DNA of 64,000 bases, from the NCBI GenBank assembly GCA_964247975.1, contig CAXTWH010000020.1:23702-87701 (forward strand), in the 5' to 3' direction. The DNA is from KBS-96 sp964247975. Lineage in GTDB: Bacteria > Acidobacteriota > Terriglobia > Bryobacterales > Bryobacteraceae. The notes under the pieces are model-generated. The model saw only the letters and a list, made by a program, of their open reading frames with translations. It searched no databases and was not told where the DNA came from. A program made the translations under genes and the position numbers. This document shows positions 49,627 to 59,044 of this stretch, one piece after another (the first letter of the stretch is position 1; every line of letters starts with the position of its first letter).

Positions 49627-51078
49627 ATGATACGCTTTTCGAGCGTGAGCACAACAGGAATCTGGGTAGAAAGCAATGTAGCGGCACGGCTGGACCGGCT
49701 GCCCTGGAGCAGTTGGCATTGGCTGGTGGTCGTTTCACTCGGCATCACTTGGCTGCTGGACGGTTTGGAAGTAACACTGGCGGGCGCAGTAGCCGGAGTA
49801 TTGAAAAGCCCGCAAGCGCTCAACTTGACCGATGCGGAAATCGGCTCCAGCGCCACTGCGTACTTATTAGGAGCCGTTATTGGAGCTTTAGTTTTCGGCT
49901 ACGGCACCGACCGGCTCGGGCGAAAGAAATTATTTACAGTGACGTTGGCCGTTTATCTGACCGCTACGGCATTAACAGCTTTCTCCTGGAATTTTTGGAG
50001 CTTCGCCATTTTTCGCGCATTCACGGGCGCGGGCATCGGCGGCGAGTATGCGGCCATCAATTCCGCCGTGGATGAGTTGATTCCAGCCCGAGTGCGCGGC
50101 TACGCTGACCTGCTGATTAATTCCACGTTCTGGATTGGCGCGGCGGTGGGCGCGGTGGCTTCCATTCTGCTGCTTGATACCAAAGCGGCTCCCGAATGGC
50201 TAGGCTGGCGGTTGGCTTTCTTTATTGGTGCCGCTTTGGGGTTTATTATTCTGCTGTTGCGGCGATTTCTGCCGGAAAGTCCGCGCTGGTTAAGCGTTCA
50301 CGGGCGCAACGAGGAAGCGGAGCGCATTGTCAGCGATATTGAAAGACAAGTGACCGCCCACCCGGAGCAGTTGCCGCCCGCAATAAACACAGTGCGCATC
50401 CAACAAAGAACGCATACTGCCTGGCCGGAAATCTGGCACACCATTATTCATGAACACCGCACCAGATCGATATTAGGATTGGTGCTGATGAGCGCGCAGG
50501 CATTCTTCTATAATGCAATTTTCTTTACTTATGCCTTGGTGCTAGTCACTTTCTACGGTGTACTGGCGACGCATGTGGGCTGGTATCTGCTGCCATTCGC
50601 GCTAGGTAATTTTGTTGGCCCCTTAACCATCGGTAAATTGTTCGACAGCATTGGCCGCAAGCCAATGATTACGGCCACTTACGCCTTATCAGGAATTTTT
50701 TTAGCGTTCTCAGGCTGGCTGTTCCAACAAGGCTATCTGACGGCGCAAACCCAGGCGATCTGCTGGACTGTGATTTTCTTTGTGGCTTCTTCCGCAGCCA
50801 GCGCGGCTTATCTAACGGTCAGCGAAGTGTTTCCCTTGGAAATACGCGGCGTGGCGATCGCCATTTTTTATGCGGTCGGTACGTTTGTCGGCGGCGTGGG
50901 CGCGCCTGCGCTGTTTGGCCGCTTAATCGGAACGGGTTCAAAAACAATGTTGAATTGGGGTTACCAGGGTGGCGCGATCCTGATGATTTTTGCTGCGCTG
51001 GTAGAAGCTTTCATCGGCGTGAAGGCAGAACGGATGTCGCTTGAAGAGATCACTGCGCCCTTATCGAGCAAAGGATAA
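49627..51078 (+). CDS. MFS transporter (sugar/metabolite:H+ symporter-like)
   Basis: A twelve-helix major facilitator. The loop 2-3 signature is GYGTDRLGRKKLF and the mid-loop is RRFLPESPRWLSVHGRNEEAERI (PESPRWL is typical of the sugar porter/SP family). The second half repeats FDSIGRKPMI. At 483 residues it is of normal size. Substrates of related proteins include sugars, organic acids and aromatics. It starts at ATG 49627, a few bases after the propeller gene stop; no strong SD is visible. It may be co-transcribed with the esterase downstream. Confidence 0.88.
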   Translation: MIRFSSVSTTGIWVESNVAARLDRLPWSSWHWLVVVSLGITWLLDGLEVTLAGAVAGVLKSPQALNLTDAEIGSSATAYLLGAVIGALVFGYGTDRLGRKKLFTVTLAVYLTATALTAFSWNFWSFAIFRAFTGAGIGGEYAAINSAVDELIPARVRGYADLLINSTFWIGAAVGAVASILLLDTKAAPEWLGWRLAFFIGAALGFIILLLRRFLPESPRWLSVHGRNEEAERIVSDIERQVTAHPEQLPPAINTVRIQQRTHTAWPEIWHTIIHEHRTRSILGLVLMSAQAFFYNAIFFTYALVLVTFYGVLATHVGWYLLPFALGNFVGPLTIGKLFDSIGRKPMITATYALSGIFLAFSGWLFQQGYLTAQTQAICWTVIFFVASSAASAAYLTVSEVFPLEIRGVAIAIFYAVGTFVGGVGAPALFGRLIGTGSKTMLNWGYQGGAILMIFAALVEAFIGVKAERMSLEEITAPLSSKG

Positions 51079-51107
51079 GAATCGTAAAGTTCGATAATGC
51101 CCAAATA

Positions 51108-51800
51108 GTGGATAAACAGGTTCGCGAACAATCAAAGAACGGCCGCTTGTGGAGCCGCGTAGTTGAACCGAGCCGATCGGAAAATCCTGGATTGCAACGG
51201 CTTTCCTTACAGGCCAATCGGGATGGATTGCTTTATGTGCCCCGACAGTACAACCCTGAAGCGTCATTACCCTTGATCGTGATGCTGCATGGCGCGGGCG
51301 GCACCGCCGAACAGAGCATGAGCATTTTGCAGGCCTATGCTGATACCAACGGATTCATTCTGCTTGCGCCGGAATCGCGCCGGCAGACATGGGACATTAT
51401 TCTGGGCCGGTATGGTCACGACGTGGTTTTCATCAATGAAGCACTCGCCCAAACATTTGCTTCATGCAGAATCGATAAACAAAAGATCGCCATTGCGGGT
51501 TTTTCAGATGGGTCTTCTTACGCCCTTTCGTTGGGCATCATTAATGGCGATTTGTTCACTGATGTTCTCGCGTTCTCGCCGGGTTTTCTCGCTGCTACCA
51601 GCGGAACGGGGTCGCCGCGAATTTTCGTTTCGCATGGAAATGACGACCAAATACTTCCCATTGATAAATGCAGCCGTAGAATTGTGCGGCAACTGAGAAG
51701 CCAGAATTACAACGTGACTTACCGTGAGTTCGATGGCCCGCACACAGTACCGGAGTTTATAATCCAAGAAGCAATCAGTAGTTTTTTAAACTCTGATTAA
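51108..51800 (+). CDS. Alpha/beta hydrolase (phospholipase/carboxylesterase or PHB-depolymerase-like)
   Basis: A serine hydrolase of 230 residues starting with GTG. The oxyanion stretch is PLIVMLHGAGGTAEQSM, the nucleophile elbow IAGFSDGSSYAL, the Asp HGNDDQILPI and the His DGPHTVPEF. No signal peptide is seen. The YVPRQYNPEASLPL opening is common to YtaP/PHB-depolymerase-like esterases. The substrate is unknown. Translation may start later, because no SD is visible before the GTG. Confidence 0.82.
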   Translation: MDKQVREQSKNGRLWSRVVEPSRSENPGLQRLSLQANRDGLLYVPRQYNPEASLPLIVMLHGAGGTAEQSMSILQAYADTNGFILLAPESRRQTWDIILGRYGHDVVFINEALAQTFASCRIDKQKIAIAGFSDGSSYALSLGIINGDLFTDVLAFSPGFLAATSGTGSPRIFVSHGNDDQILPIDKCSRRIVRQLRSQNYNVTYREFDGPHTVPEFIIQEAISSFLNSD

Positions 51801-51807
51801 GACCTAC

Positions 51808-54372
51808 TTACAACCGGGGATCAACCGGCTCGCTTTCGAGCGCCAGCACGCCGAATACACATTCATGAACCCTTCGCAGCGGTTCAGAACGAACAAAACG
51901 CTCCAGCGATTCCACTCCCAAAGCAAACTCCCGCGAAGCCAGCGAGCGTTTCGCGCCGAGGCTTCGCGATCGCAATCGTTCAATGTTTTTTTCGCGCGTG
52001 TATTCAGGACCGTAAATGATCCGCAGATATTCGCGGCCGCGACATTTCAGCGCAGGCTGCGCCAGATCCTTGCGCCCTTTGTGAATGAAATGAAGCGGCT
52101 TGATCACCATGCCTTCACCGCCGCTGCCGGTCAGTTTCTCCCACCATTCGATCGCCTCGGCTTCGCTGGGGGGGTCAGCTAAATCCACTTGTTTAAAAGG
52201 AGTAGCAAACATCAGCGCGGGATCAGCTTCACATAAGCGGCGAAGCATTCCTAAATGCCACAAATGATCTCGGTCAAAATAAACGCGGTTTTCTGAAGCC
52301 AGCAGATGAAATGGAGCAAGCCGCAGATCGTTGAGCGAAGACACCGGCCAACAATACTGCCGGTACGCCTCGACGTAACGGGAAACGAGCCTGTTTCGTT
52401 CGCAATATTCTTCCAATAATGAAGAAACAGCAGCGCCGTTTTGGAGCGCAGCTTCCAGTTCCGCCACAGCGTAAGGGAGCGAAGCGCAAGCGGCGGCTCC
52501 GGTTGCTGCGTATTGATCTCGCAGTAGTTCCTGCGCTTTGACCGACCAAGGCATCAGCTCGCAATCCAAACACAACCACGCGGTTTTTAATTCATCCCAC
52601 AGCCCGGAAATCGTAGCTGCCTTGTGAACTCCAGCTAGAAATGCGCGTTTCAGAACAGAATCCGTGAAGAAGTGTCGTCCGGTGCGGGTGTAACAAACGC
52701 CAATTCCTTCGCCGATCACCCCGAAGCTTTTCTTTGCCGCAGTTTCATCCCGGCAGATAATGACGATCGCACGAGATCCCATATGCTTTTGTTCGCAAAC
52801 GACCGAGCCGATCCCTTGATGCCGGTAATAAGCAAAAGCTTCTTCCGGGTATTCCAGGTAATCTTTTCTGCGGCTGGTTTCCGAAGGCGACATGGTGGGC
52901 GGCAGATAAATCAGCCATTTCGGATTCACAGCGAAGCGGCTCATCACTTCCAACGCAGCGGAAGCGTTTTCTTCCCGAATAGTCACTGTCCGGTTCAAGC
53001 GGGTAGAGATGATTCGTTTCCCTGACACGTCAGCAATGTCCAGCAGGTCGTCATGCGATTGTTGGGCATTCAGCGGAATCGCTTCCGCTGTGTCTACCGC
53101 TGGCAGAAACGGACGGCTCGGCTCGTAATAGGTGCGCATCGCCGGAACGGAAACAAGCTCCTTTTCGGGATACCGCAGAGCGGTAAGCTGACCGCCGAAA
53201 ACACACCCGGTATCAATGTTGATCGTGCGGTTCAGCCATTGCGGTTCAGGAACCGGAGTGTGGCCATAAACCACCATCGCTCGCCCACGATATTCGGCTG
53301 CCCAGTTGGCGCGAACCGGCAAACCCAGATCATCCACTTCGCCGGTGGATTCTCCATACAAAGCAAAGTCGCGGACTTTTCCCGATCCCCGCCCCTGCAT
53401 TTCTTCTTTCATTCCGGCATGGGCCACCACCAGCTTTCCTTCATCGAGAACGTAATGGCTGACGAGGCTATCCAGGAAAGAACAGACTTTTTCGCGGAAG
53501 GCGGGCGTTACCGCATCAAATTGCTGCAAGGTTTCCGCCAAACCATGCGTCATCTGCACGTCGCGCCCTTGCAGCTTTTTCAGCAATTTCATATCGTGAT
53601 TGCCGGGAACGCAAAGCGCCGCGCCGGTTTCCGTCATGTGCATCACGAGTTGCAGAACGGAAACAATCTTCGGTCCGCGATCCACTAAATCACCCACGAA
53701 CACAGCTTTGCGGTCGGCGGGTGTTGTTATGTGAATATTACCTTCGTTCTGCGTAACCGCGTAGCCGAGCTTGGAAAGCAGAACTGTCAACTCATCAAAA
53801 CAGCCGTGAACATCGCCGATGATGTCGAATGGCCCATGCTCGTGCTTCCGGTTGTTCCAAAGCGGCTGACGTTCAATGAACACTGCGTCCATTTCTTCCG
53901 GGGTGTTCAGAATGTGAATGTGCCGGAACCCTTCTTTCTCCAAATTTCGGAGCGAACGCCGAAGATCCTGCGCTTGATTTCTGATTACATGAGGGCCGAA
54001 GTTGCGATCACTGCGCTCTTTATTGCGAGCCGCGCAGATGCGCTCTGGAATGTTCAACACAATGGCGACCGGCAGCACATGATATTGGCGGGCCAGCGAC
54101 ACCAAAGGCTTTCGTGCTTCGGCTTGCACATTGGTAGCATCCACCACGGTAAGCCGTGCGGAGCTTAAACGCTTAGCAGCAACAAAATGCAGTACCTCAA
54201 ACGCATCTTTGGTGGCAGCCTGATCGTTTTCATCATCAGACACCAGATAACGGCAGTAATCCGACGACAATACTTCGCTTGGCAGAAAATGCTTTCTGGC
54301 AAATGTTGATTTGCCGCAACCGGAAGGACCAATCAGAACCACTAGCGAAAGTTCGGGAATTGTCAGCTTCAT
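51808..54372 (-). CDS. pnkp: Bacterial polynucleotide kinase-phosphatase Pnkp (RNA repair)
   Basis: A three-domain RNA-end healing and sealing enzyme. The kinase domain has GPSGCGKS at 15-22 with K21, S22, D38, R116 and R120, the same numbering as Clostridium thermocellum Pnkp. The metallophosphoesterase has GDVHG at 186-190, GDLVDRGP at 227-234, GNHD at 257-260, and H318 and H371. The C-terminal ligase-like adenylyltransferase has K529 (EQKHMGSRA). At 854 residues it is complete. It overlaps the upstream hen1 by ATGA. In the family it repairs RNAs cleaved by ribotoxins, and Hen1 marks the repaired site. Confidence 0.97.
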   Translation of the reverse strand: MKLTIPELSLVVLIGPSGCGKSTFARKHFLPSEVLSSDYCRYLVSDDENDQAATKDAFEVLHFVAAKRLSSARLTVVDATNVQAEARKPLVSLARQYHVLPVAIVLNIPERICAARNKERSDRNFGPHVIRNQAQDLRRSLRNLEKEGFRHIHILNTPEEMDAVFIERQPLWNNRKHEHGPFDIIGDVHGCFDELTVLLSKLGYAVTQNEGNIHITTPADRKAVFVGDLVDRGPKIVSVLQLVMHMTETGAALCVPGNHDMKLLKKLQGRDVQMTHGLAETLQQFDAVTPAFREKVCSFLDSLVSHYVLDEGKLVVAHAGMKEEMQGRGSGKVRDFALYGESTGEVDDLGLPVRANWAAEYRGRAMVVYGHTPVPEPQWLNRTINIDTGCVFGGQLTALRYPEKELVSVPAMRTYYEPSRPFLPAVDTAEAIPLNAQQSHDDLLDIADVSGKRIISTRLNRTVTIREENASAALEVMSRFAVNPKWLIYLPPTMSPSETSRRKDYLEYPEEAFAYYRHQGIGSVVCEQKHMGSRAIVIICRDETAAKKSFGVIGEGIGVCYTRTGRHFFTDSVLKRAFLAGVHKAATISGLWDELKTAWLCLDCELMPWSVKAQELLRDQYAATGAAACASLPYAVAELEAALQNGAAVSSLLEEYCERNRLVSRYVEAYRQYCWPVSSLNDLRLAPFHLLASENRVYFDRDHLWHLGMLRRLCEADPALMFATPFKQVDLADPPSEAEAIEWWEKLTGSGGEGMVIKPLHFIHKGRKDLAQPALKCRGREYLRIIYGPEYTREKNIERLRSRSLGAKRSLASREFALGVESLERFVRSEPLRRVHECVFGVLALESEPVDPRL

Positions 54373-55763
54373 CGGGTAAACACTCCCATCTGGGTAGGCG
54401 CGCCGACGCTTTCGTGTTCATCCCCAACCGGAAGAAATCGCGTCTGGTATCCAAAGCGGTTTTGAATCGCGGCGGACCAGTTTGAAAACTCCTGGCGAGT
54501 CCATTCAAACCGGTGATCTTTGTGCCGGAATTTACCGGCTGGCAGTGTGGGAAACAGGGTGTTGTATTCCGCATTGGGAGTTGTAATCACCACCGTGCGG
54601 GGCTGAGCATATTCAAACACCACCCGTTCAAAAGCGGCCAATCGGGGAGGGTCTAAATGTTCAATCACTTCCACCACAATGGCAGCATCAAATCCGCTTA
54701 ATCGCTGATCCCGGTACAACAATGATCCGTGTATCAGGTCAATCTTCTGGCGCTGCGCCGGGGGAAGGTGATCGAAATGCAGTCGGCGTCGAGCTATCTC
54801 CAGGCTGCGCCAGGAAACATCCATTCCCAGCAGGCGCTCAAACTGCGAATCGCCCAGCAGGGGCTTGAGCAGATTACCTTCGCCGCATCCTAAATCGACC
54901 ACGGATTTTGCACCTGCCGAACGCAGAATAGCCAGCACTGCGCCGATTCGCTGTTCCCACAACTTCATCGGCGCTTCCACCGCCAGTTCTTCTTGTAAGT
55001 GCTCGATCTCCTTTGTTTCAGGATCTGAACCGGAATCGTCTATTAATCTGGCTAAAGCGTCGCGAGTCAGCCTACGATCATACTTGAGATAGCGTTGGAC
55101 GATGAGTTCTTTTTGGGGATGCCCGGCCAGCCAGCCTTCTCCTTTTCGAAGCAATTTATTAATCTCATCCTCGCCTACCCAGTAATGCTTTTCCGCATCC
55201 AGCACCGGAATCAGAATATAAATGTGATTCAGCAGATCCTGCAAGCGCACGTTTCCACGCAGCAGAATCGTGTAATAAGGCCCCGAACCCCACTCCGGGA
55301 ATTTCTCGTCAAGCGGATGATGCTGCGCTTGGACTTTATAGCCTAAAGGCTCAAACAGTTGATGGAAGAATTCAACACCGCTCCGGCACGATAAAGCGGC
55401 AATCACGGCTGAGAAAGGCATCTGTTGTTCTGCCAATTCCTGCCGTTCCTTGCTTCTTCCTCTCATGGCAGTGCCGAATACGTTGGATAAAGCCACGCTC
55501 ATAAAAGACGAGGCGACATAAGGACGATCGTTCACATATTGGTAAAGCGCAGCTTCGCCATCCCGCTGCGCCCGTCCGCGCACCAAACCGATCGGATCAA
55601 TATCGAGCAGCAAAGCAACTTTAGAACTGGATAAACCCAGTTCCGGATAAAAAACATGAGCTTTCCCGAATGGCAAATTGAAGGAATGAACTCGCGACGG
55701 GTTCTTATGCAGCAGGTATCCTAGATCCTCTCCGGGGACAGGAGCGCTGATTGTCAGAAGCAC
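54369..55763 (-). CDS. hen1: 3' terminal RNA ribose 2'-O-methyltransferase Hen1
   Basis: Methylates the 2'-OH at the 3' end of a cleaved RNA before sealing, so the repaired junction resists the same ribotoxin. The N-terminal ~240 residues form the Hen1-N domain that activates Pnkp ligation. The methyltransferase has the SAM loop VDLGCGEG (289-296). Mn ligands are E365, E368 and H369 (EVIEHL), plus H417 in RHKDHRFEW. These positions match C. thermocellum Hen1 within one residue. At 464 residues it is full length. It is the first gene of the two-gene operon. Confidence 0.96.
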   Translation of the reverse strand: MLLTISAPVPGEDLGYLLHKNPSRVHSFNLPFGKAHVFYPELGLSSSKVALLLDIDPIGLVRGRAQRDGEAALYQYVNDRPYVASSFMSVALSNVFGTAMRGRSKERQELAEQQMPFSAVIAALSCRSGVEFFHQLFEPLGYKVQAQHHPLDEKFPEWGSGPYYTILLRGNVRLQDLLNHIYILIPVLDAEKHYWVGEDEINKLLRKGEGWLAGHPQKELIVQRYLKYDRRLTRDALARLIDDSGSDPETKEIEHLQEELAVEAPMKLWEQRIGAVLAILRSAGAKSVVDLGCGEGNLLKPLLGDSQFERLLGMDVSWRSLEIARRRLHFDHLPPAQRQKIDLIHGSLLYRDQRLSGFDAAIVVEVIEHLDPPRLAAFERVVFEYAQPRTVVITTPNAEYNTLFPTLPAGKFRHKDHRFEWTRQEFSNWSAAIQNRFGYQTRFLPVGDEHESVGAPTQMGVFTR

Positions 55764-55909
55764 ACTTCAGTATATGCAGAGGAGACAGGTTACTATCGGT
55801 TATTATCTTCCGTGTTTTCTCAAGTTTGCCCTGTTCCTTTTTTGGTTTTTCGCTGTCTGATTCAACTGCTTGCGCCGCACAATGGTATACACGAGAAAAG
55901 GGATAACCA

Positions 55910-56104
55910 ATGTCGGACGAATGCAATCGTTATGTAATTGTGGACGGAATCAGTTGGGAAGACGTAGCCGCAGGCGACGACCTGCCTGCGCTGGAGCGGA
56001 AAGCTGACGAGTTGAACGCGGCACATCCGGAAAAGCGGTATTTCGTACGCGACCGGGACGAGCGCAAGCGGGTTTATAGCCCATCAGATACAGACCTGCA
56101 CTAA
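55910..56104 (+). CDS. Small hypothetical protein
   Basis: A 64-residue acidic/basic protein, MSDECNRYVIVDGISWEDVAAG..., ending DRDERKRVYSPSDTDLH. AAAAGGG lies about 8 bases before the ATG, and the reading frame fits the codon use of the area. No signal peptide, helix bundle or known family is visible. It stands alone, divergent from hen1 and convergent with the PLP enzyme gene. I cannot assign a function. Confidence 0.6.
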   Translation: MSDECNRYVIVDGISWEDVAAGDDLPALERKADELNAAHPEKRYFVRDRDERKRVYSPSDTDLH

Positions 56105-56120
56105 ACCTCAATCTTAAGCT

Positions 56121-57212
56121 TTACTGCACTTTACCGCGCCCTGCCACATCCCAAACTTTTTCCACATAGCTTTGGCGCACCCCGTACAACTTATCGTGCA
56201 TGTTGACAGTCGTGCAGACGTGATTGGGCAGAATGCGCAAACGCTCACCCACCTTGTAAGCATGGCTGCTGCCGGAAATATCGATGTGCCCGTGTTCTTC
56301 GGAAAGCGATACAAATTGGGCTTGGTCGTCCTCCCGAACTACGCCAAACACCGGCTTGTCGGTTTTGGAGCGATCGGAAGAAAAAGTTTTTGAGCCGCCG
56401 TCGATAATGGCGCGTCCGTTTACCGCGTTGCTCACCACCGTCACAATCACGTGCAGCGCGCAGTCTTCCAAGTTCGCCACACCCATCCTGACCAGGTTGC
56501 CGTCATTTAAGAGATACATGCCGGGCCGGATTTCCGTAACACCGTTGAACTCGTGCGAACGGTAAGCGGTGGGAGTGGAACCGCCGCTTACCACCGGAAT
56601 CTCAATACGCTCCTGATGAAAAGCCTGATAAAAACCGTCGAGAACCGAATTTACTTTTCCAATCATTTCCGCTTGCTCATTCGGGTGTTTTGCTAAATGG
56701 CCGGGATAAAACATCAAACCCAGAAACTCTACGTTCGAGTGACGGGCGGCTTCGCGGGCCAGCGCCACTGCCTGCTGCGGAGCAGCAACGCCGCAGCGCC
56801 CGAATCCAGTATCGATTTCTACCAGCACACCGATGCGCGATCCTTGCCGGTGCGCCGCGTCAGCCACGGCAGCTAATGCTTCGCTTGAATCAAGCGAAAC
56901 GCAGAGTTTGCATTGATGGGCCAGTTCAGCGGCAGCGCCGGCCTTGGCTGCTGTGGCCAGCGGATAAGCAATCATTAGATTTTGAACGCCGCCCGCCGCC
57001 ATCACTCGCGCTTCGCCAGGTTTCGCGACCGTAACGCCGCAAGCACCCCCTGAAATCTGCGCTTGCGCAATCTCCGGTATTTTATGCGTTTTCGTATGAG
57101 GACGAAGCGCAATCTGTTTTTCCCGCGCATAGTCGGCCAAGCGGCGCAGATTGCGCTCCATGATATCCAAATCAATCACCACCGCCGGCGTGTCCAGGTC
57201 TTCAATTCGCAT
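56121..57212 (-). CDS. D-threonine aldolase / D-serine dehydratase-like PLP enzyme
   Basis: A fold-type III (alanine-racemase-like) PLP enzyme that cleaves or dehydrates D-beta-hydroxy amino acids. Numbered from the GTG at 57239, the PLP lysine is K50 (RPHTKTHK). The C-terminal H340 and C342 (PNHVCTTVN) form the zinc site used by D-threonine aldolase and DSD-type dehydratase. A Mg-dependent or Zn-dependent mechanism cannot be told apart here. ATG 57212 (MRIEDLDTPAVVID) is preferred over the GTG nine codons upstream. It stands alone. Confidence 0.9.
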   Translation of the reverse strand: MRIEDLDTPAVVIDLDIMERNLRRLADYAREKQIALRPHTKTHKIPEIAQAQISGGACGVTVAKPGEARVMAAGGVQNLMIAYPLATAAKAGAAAELAHQCKLCVSLDSSEALAAVADAAHRQGSRIGVLVEIDTGFGRCGVAAPQQAVALAREAARHSNVEFLGLMFYPGHLAKHPNEQAEMIGKVNSVLDGFYQAFHQERIEIPVVSGGSTPTAYRSHEFNGVTEIRPGMYLLNDGNLVRMGVANLEDCALHVIVTVVSNAVNGRAIIDGGSKTFSSDRSKTDKPVFGVVREDDQAQFVSLSEEHGHIDISGSSHAYKVGERLRILPNHVCTTVNMHDKLYGVRQSYVEKVWDVAGRGKVQ

Positions 57213-57254
57213 GGCTTCTGTAGGGCAGTATCTCACCACGAACGCAAATGAAAA

Positions 57255-58769
57255 TTACTGCCCGTGAATAATGGCGTCGCGCGTCGGCAGATCCGTTGTG
57301 TTCCAGCCTCCGCCAAGTGCTTCAATCAGCAGCACGCTGGCAGTGGTGCGGCGGGTCAGCAGGTCCACCGCGGTCCGCTGATCGGCCAGCGCAATGGATT
57401 GCGTAGTGATCACTTGCAGAAAGTCGGTGGTTCCGGCTTTGTACTGTTCGGTGGAAACTTCCAGCGCGCGCTGCGCGGCATTCACCGCCCGATCCTGGAT
57501 GGTTGCTTCCTCCGACAGAACTTGCAGTGAAGCCAAATTATCCTCCACCTGCTGAAACGCGTTCAGAACGGTTTGGCGATAATTAGCCACCGTCACGTTG
57601 AAAGCATCTCTAGCCTGGGCCACTTGGCCGCGCCGTCTGCCTCCATCAAAAAGGGTTTCCGTAGCGGTGCCGCCCACCGACCAGAAGCGGCTGGGCCATT
57701 GAATCCAGGTCGTGAACCGCGAACTTTCAAAACCGCCTGAAGCAGAAAGAGCAACCGTCGGGTAATAAGCGGCGATGGCAATGCCAATCTGTTCGTTAGC
57801 TGACGCCATCTGGCGTTCCGCGGCCGACACATCCGGCCTGCGTTCCAGTAAAACGGAAGGCAAAGCCACTGGAATAGCCGGAGGAGGAATCACCAGAAGT
57901 GATCGGGCCAAAGAAACATTGGATGGCGGTTGGCCGGTCAGCACCGCAATCGCGTGTTCATACTGAGCACGAGCGGCATCCAAATCTTTAAGCTCCGCCT
58001 GCGTTGTGTAAAGCTGAGTTTCCGCCTGCGCCACGTCCGCGTCCGAGGCAATACCGGCATCAAACCTATCCTTAGTCAATTGCAGGTAATCCTGATACGA
58101 TCGCACGGTGCGCTGCAGCAGATCCTGATCGCCATCAATGCCATGAAGTTCGAAATAATCTACTGCCAGCGCAGCTTGGTAAGACAAACGGGCGTTTTCA
58201 AGCTGCGCCGCCGTGACTTGCGCATTGGCAACGTTTGCGTTGATGGAGCGTCGAATAGCGCCCCACACATCAGCCTGGTAAGAAAAATCGAAAGGCAGAT
58301 TGAACAAGCTCCGCTGTTGAACCAAGGCGGATACAGCCCCGCCGCCGCTGCCGTACAAATTAGCAGAAGATCGGGAATTGCTGATTGCCGGACCTGCGGT
58401 TACAGTGGGAAACAGATTGGAGCGGGCAATCCGCACCAAATCCCTAGCTTCCCGGAACTGCGCTTCAAACGATAAAACATTCTGGTTGGAGATGCTAACC
58501 TGTTCCTCTAAGCCGTTCAGAACAGGATCATTGTAAAGCTCCCACCATTTGCCTTTCAGCGCCGCATCGCTAGGCTGCGCTTGTTTCCAGTTTTCGCCTT
58601 CTTTGTAGCCCTGCGATAACGGTTCCTTATAAGTCTGCGGCACCGGTGCCGAGGGTTTCTGATATCTTGGGCCCACCATGCAGGAACTACAAAATACGAT
58701 GCCGACTAATAATACGAACGCCGGTGCAGCAATTGAATGCCGTTTTGTTCTATGCTTATTTTCTTCCAT
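57255..58769 (-). CDS. RND efflux outer-membrane factor (OprM/NodT-type lipoprotein)
   Basis: An outer-membrane channel of an RND pump. The lipoprotein signal ends at C30 (IVFCSSC followed by MVGPRYQKP), the usual NodT/OprM start. Two OEP repeats follow with GKWWELYNDPVLNGLEEQV, LLERRPDVSAAERQMASANEQIG and AAYYPTVALSASGGF. At ~504 residues it is complete. ATG 58769 is preferred to a TTG six codons upstream; it overlaps the STAS gene. It is the last gene of the RND operon. Confidence 0.93.
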   Translation of the reverse strand: MEENKHRTKRHSIAAPAFVLLVGIVFCSSCMVGPRYQKPSAPVPQTYKEPLSQGYKEGENWKQAQPSDAALKGKWWELYNDPVLNGLEEQVSISNQNVLSFEAQFREARDLVRIARSNLFPTVTAGPAISNSRSSANLYGSGGGAVSALVQQRSLFNLPFDFSYQADVWGAIRRSINANVANAQVTAAQLENARLSYQAALAVDYFELHGIDGDQDLLQRTVRSYQDYLQLTKDRFDAGIASDADVAQAETQLYTTQAELKDLDAARAQYEHAIAVLTGQPPSNVSLARSLLVIPPPAIPVALPSVLLERRPDVSAAERQMASANEQIGIAIAAYYPTVALSASGGFESSRFTTWIQWPSRFWSVGGTATETLFDGGRRRGQVAQARDAFNVTVANYRQTVLNAFQQVEDNLASLQVLSEEATIQDRAVNAAQRALEVSTEQYKAGTTDFLQVITTQSIALADQRTAVDLLTRRTTASVLLIEALGGGWNTTDLPTRDAIIHGQ

Positions 58770-59025
58770 TTTTAACTTCGCGAGCAATCCAATGTTTCAG
58801 ATATCCAGGACAATCCACTAACTCCACGCCGCGTTCGATTTGCAGAGCTAAAAAGCGGGCCGCGACGCGATCCATTAAAGTGACTTCGCTCAAATCGAGA
58901 ATCACTCGACCTTGTTTTACTGTGATCAGACGATCAATTTCCGGCAGCACGTCCGCGCTGATGCTACCGGTCAGGGCAAGCGTTAACTGATCGCTTGCGC
59001 CAGGAATCGTCATCAAAGAAAACAT
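58756..59025 (-). CDS. Small STAS-domain-like protein in the RND operon
   Basis: An 89-residue protein with LTLALTGSISADVLPEIDRLI, GRVILDLSEVTLMDRVAARFLA and GVELVDCPGYLKHWI, following the beta-alpha-beta plan of STAS (anti-sigma-antagonist) domains. The Ser phosphorylated in classical SpoIIAA proteins (DSSG...) is not evident; the equivalent position reads MDRVA. It lies between the pump and OMF genes and overlaps the latter by 14 bases, so it is made with the pump. A regulatory or membrane-association role is inferred. Confidence 0.7.
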   Translation of the reverse strand: MFSLMTIPGASDQLTLALTGSISADVLPEIDRLITVKQGRVILDLSEVTLMDRVAARFLALQIERGVELVDCPGYLKHWIAREVKNGRK

Positions 59026-59044
59026 AAACGAATTTGCCGCAGTT

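Noticed and set aside
53053..53688. 211-residue plus-strand ORF opposite pnkp
   Set aside because: Lies wholly within the conserved phosphatase domain of pnkp on the other strand and has no independent support.
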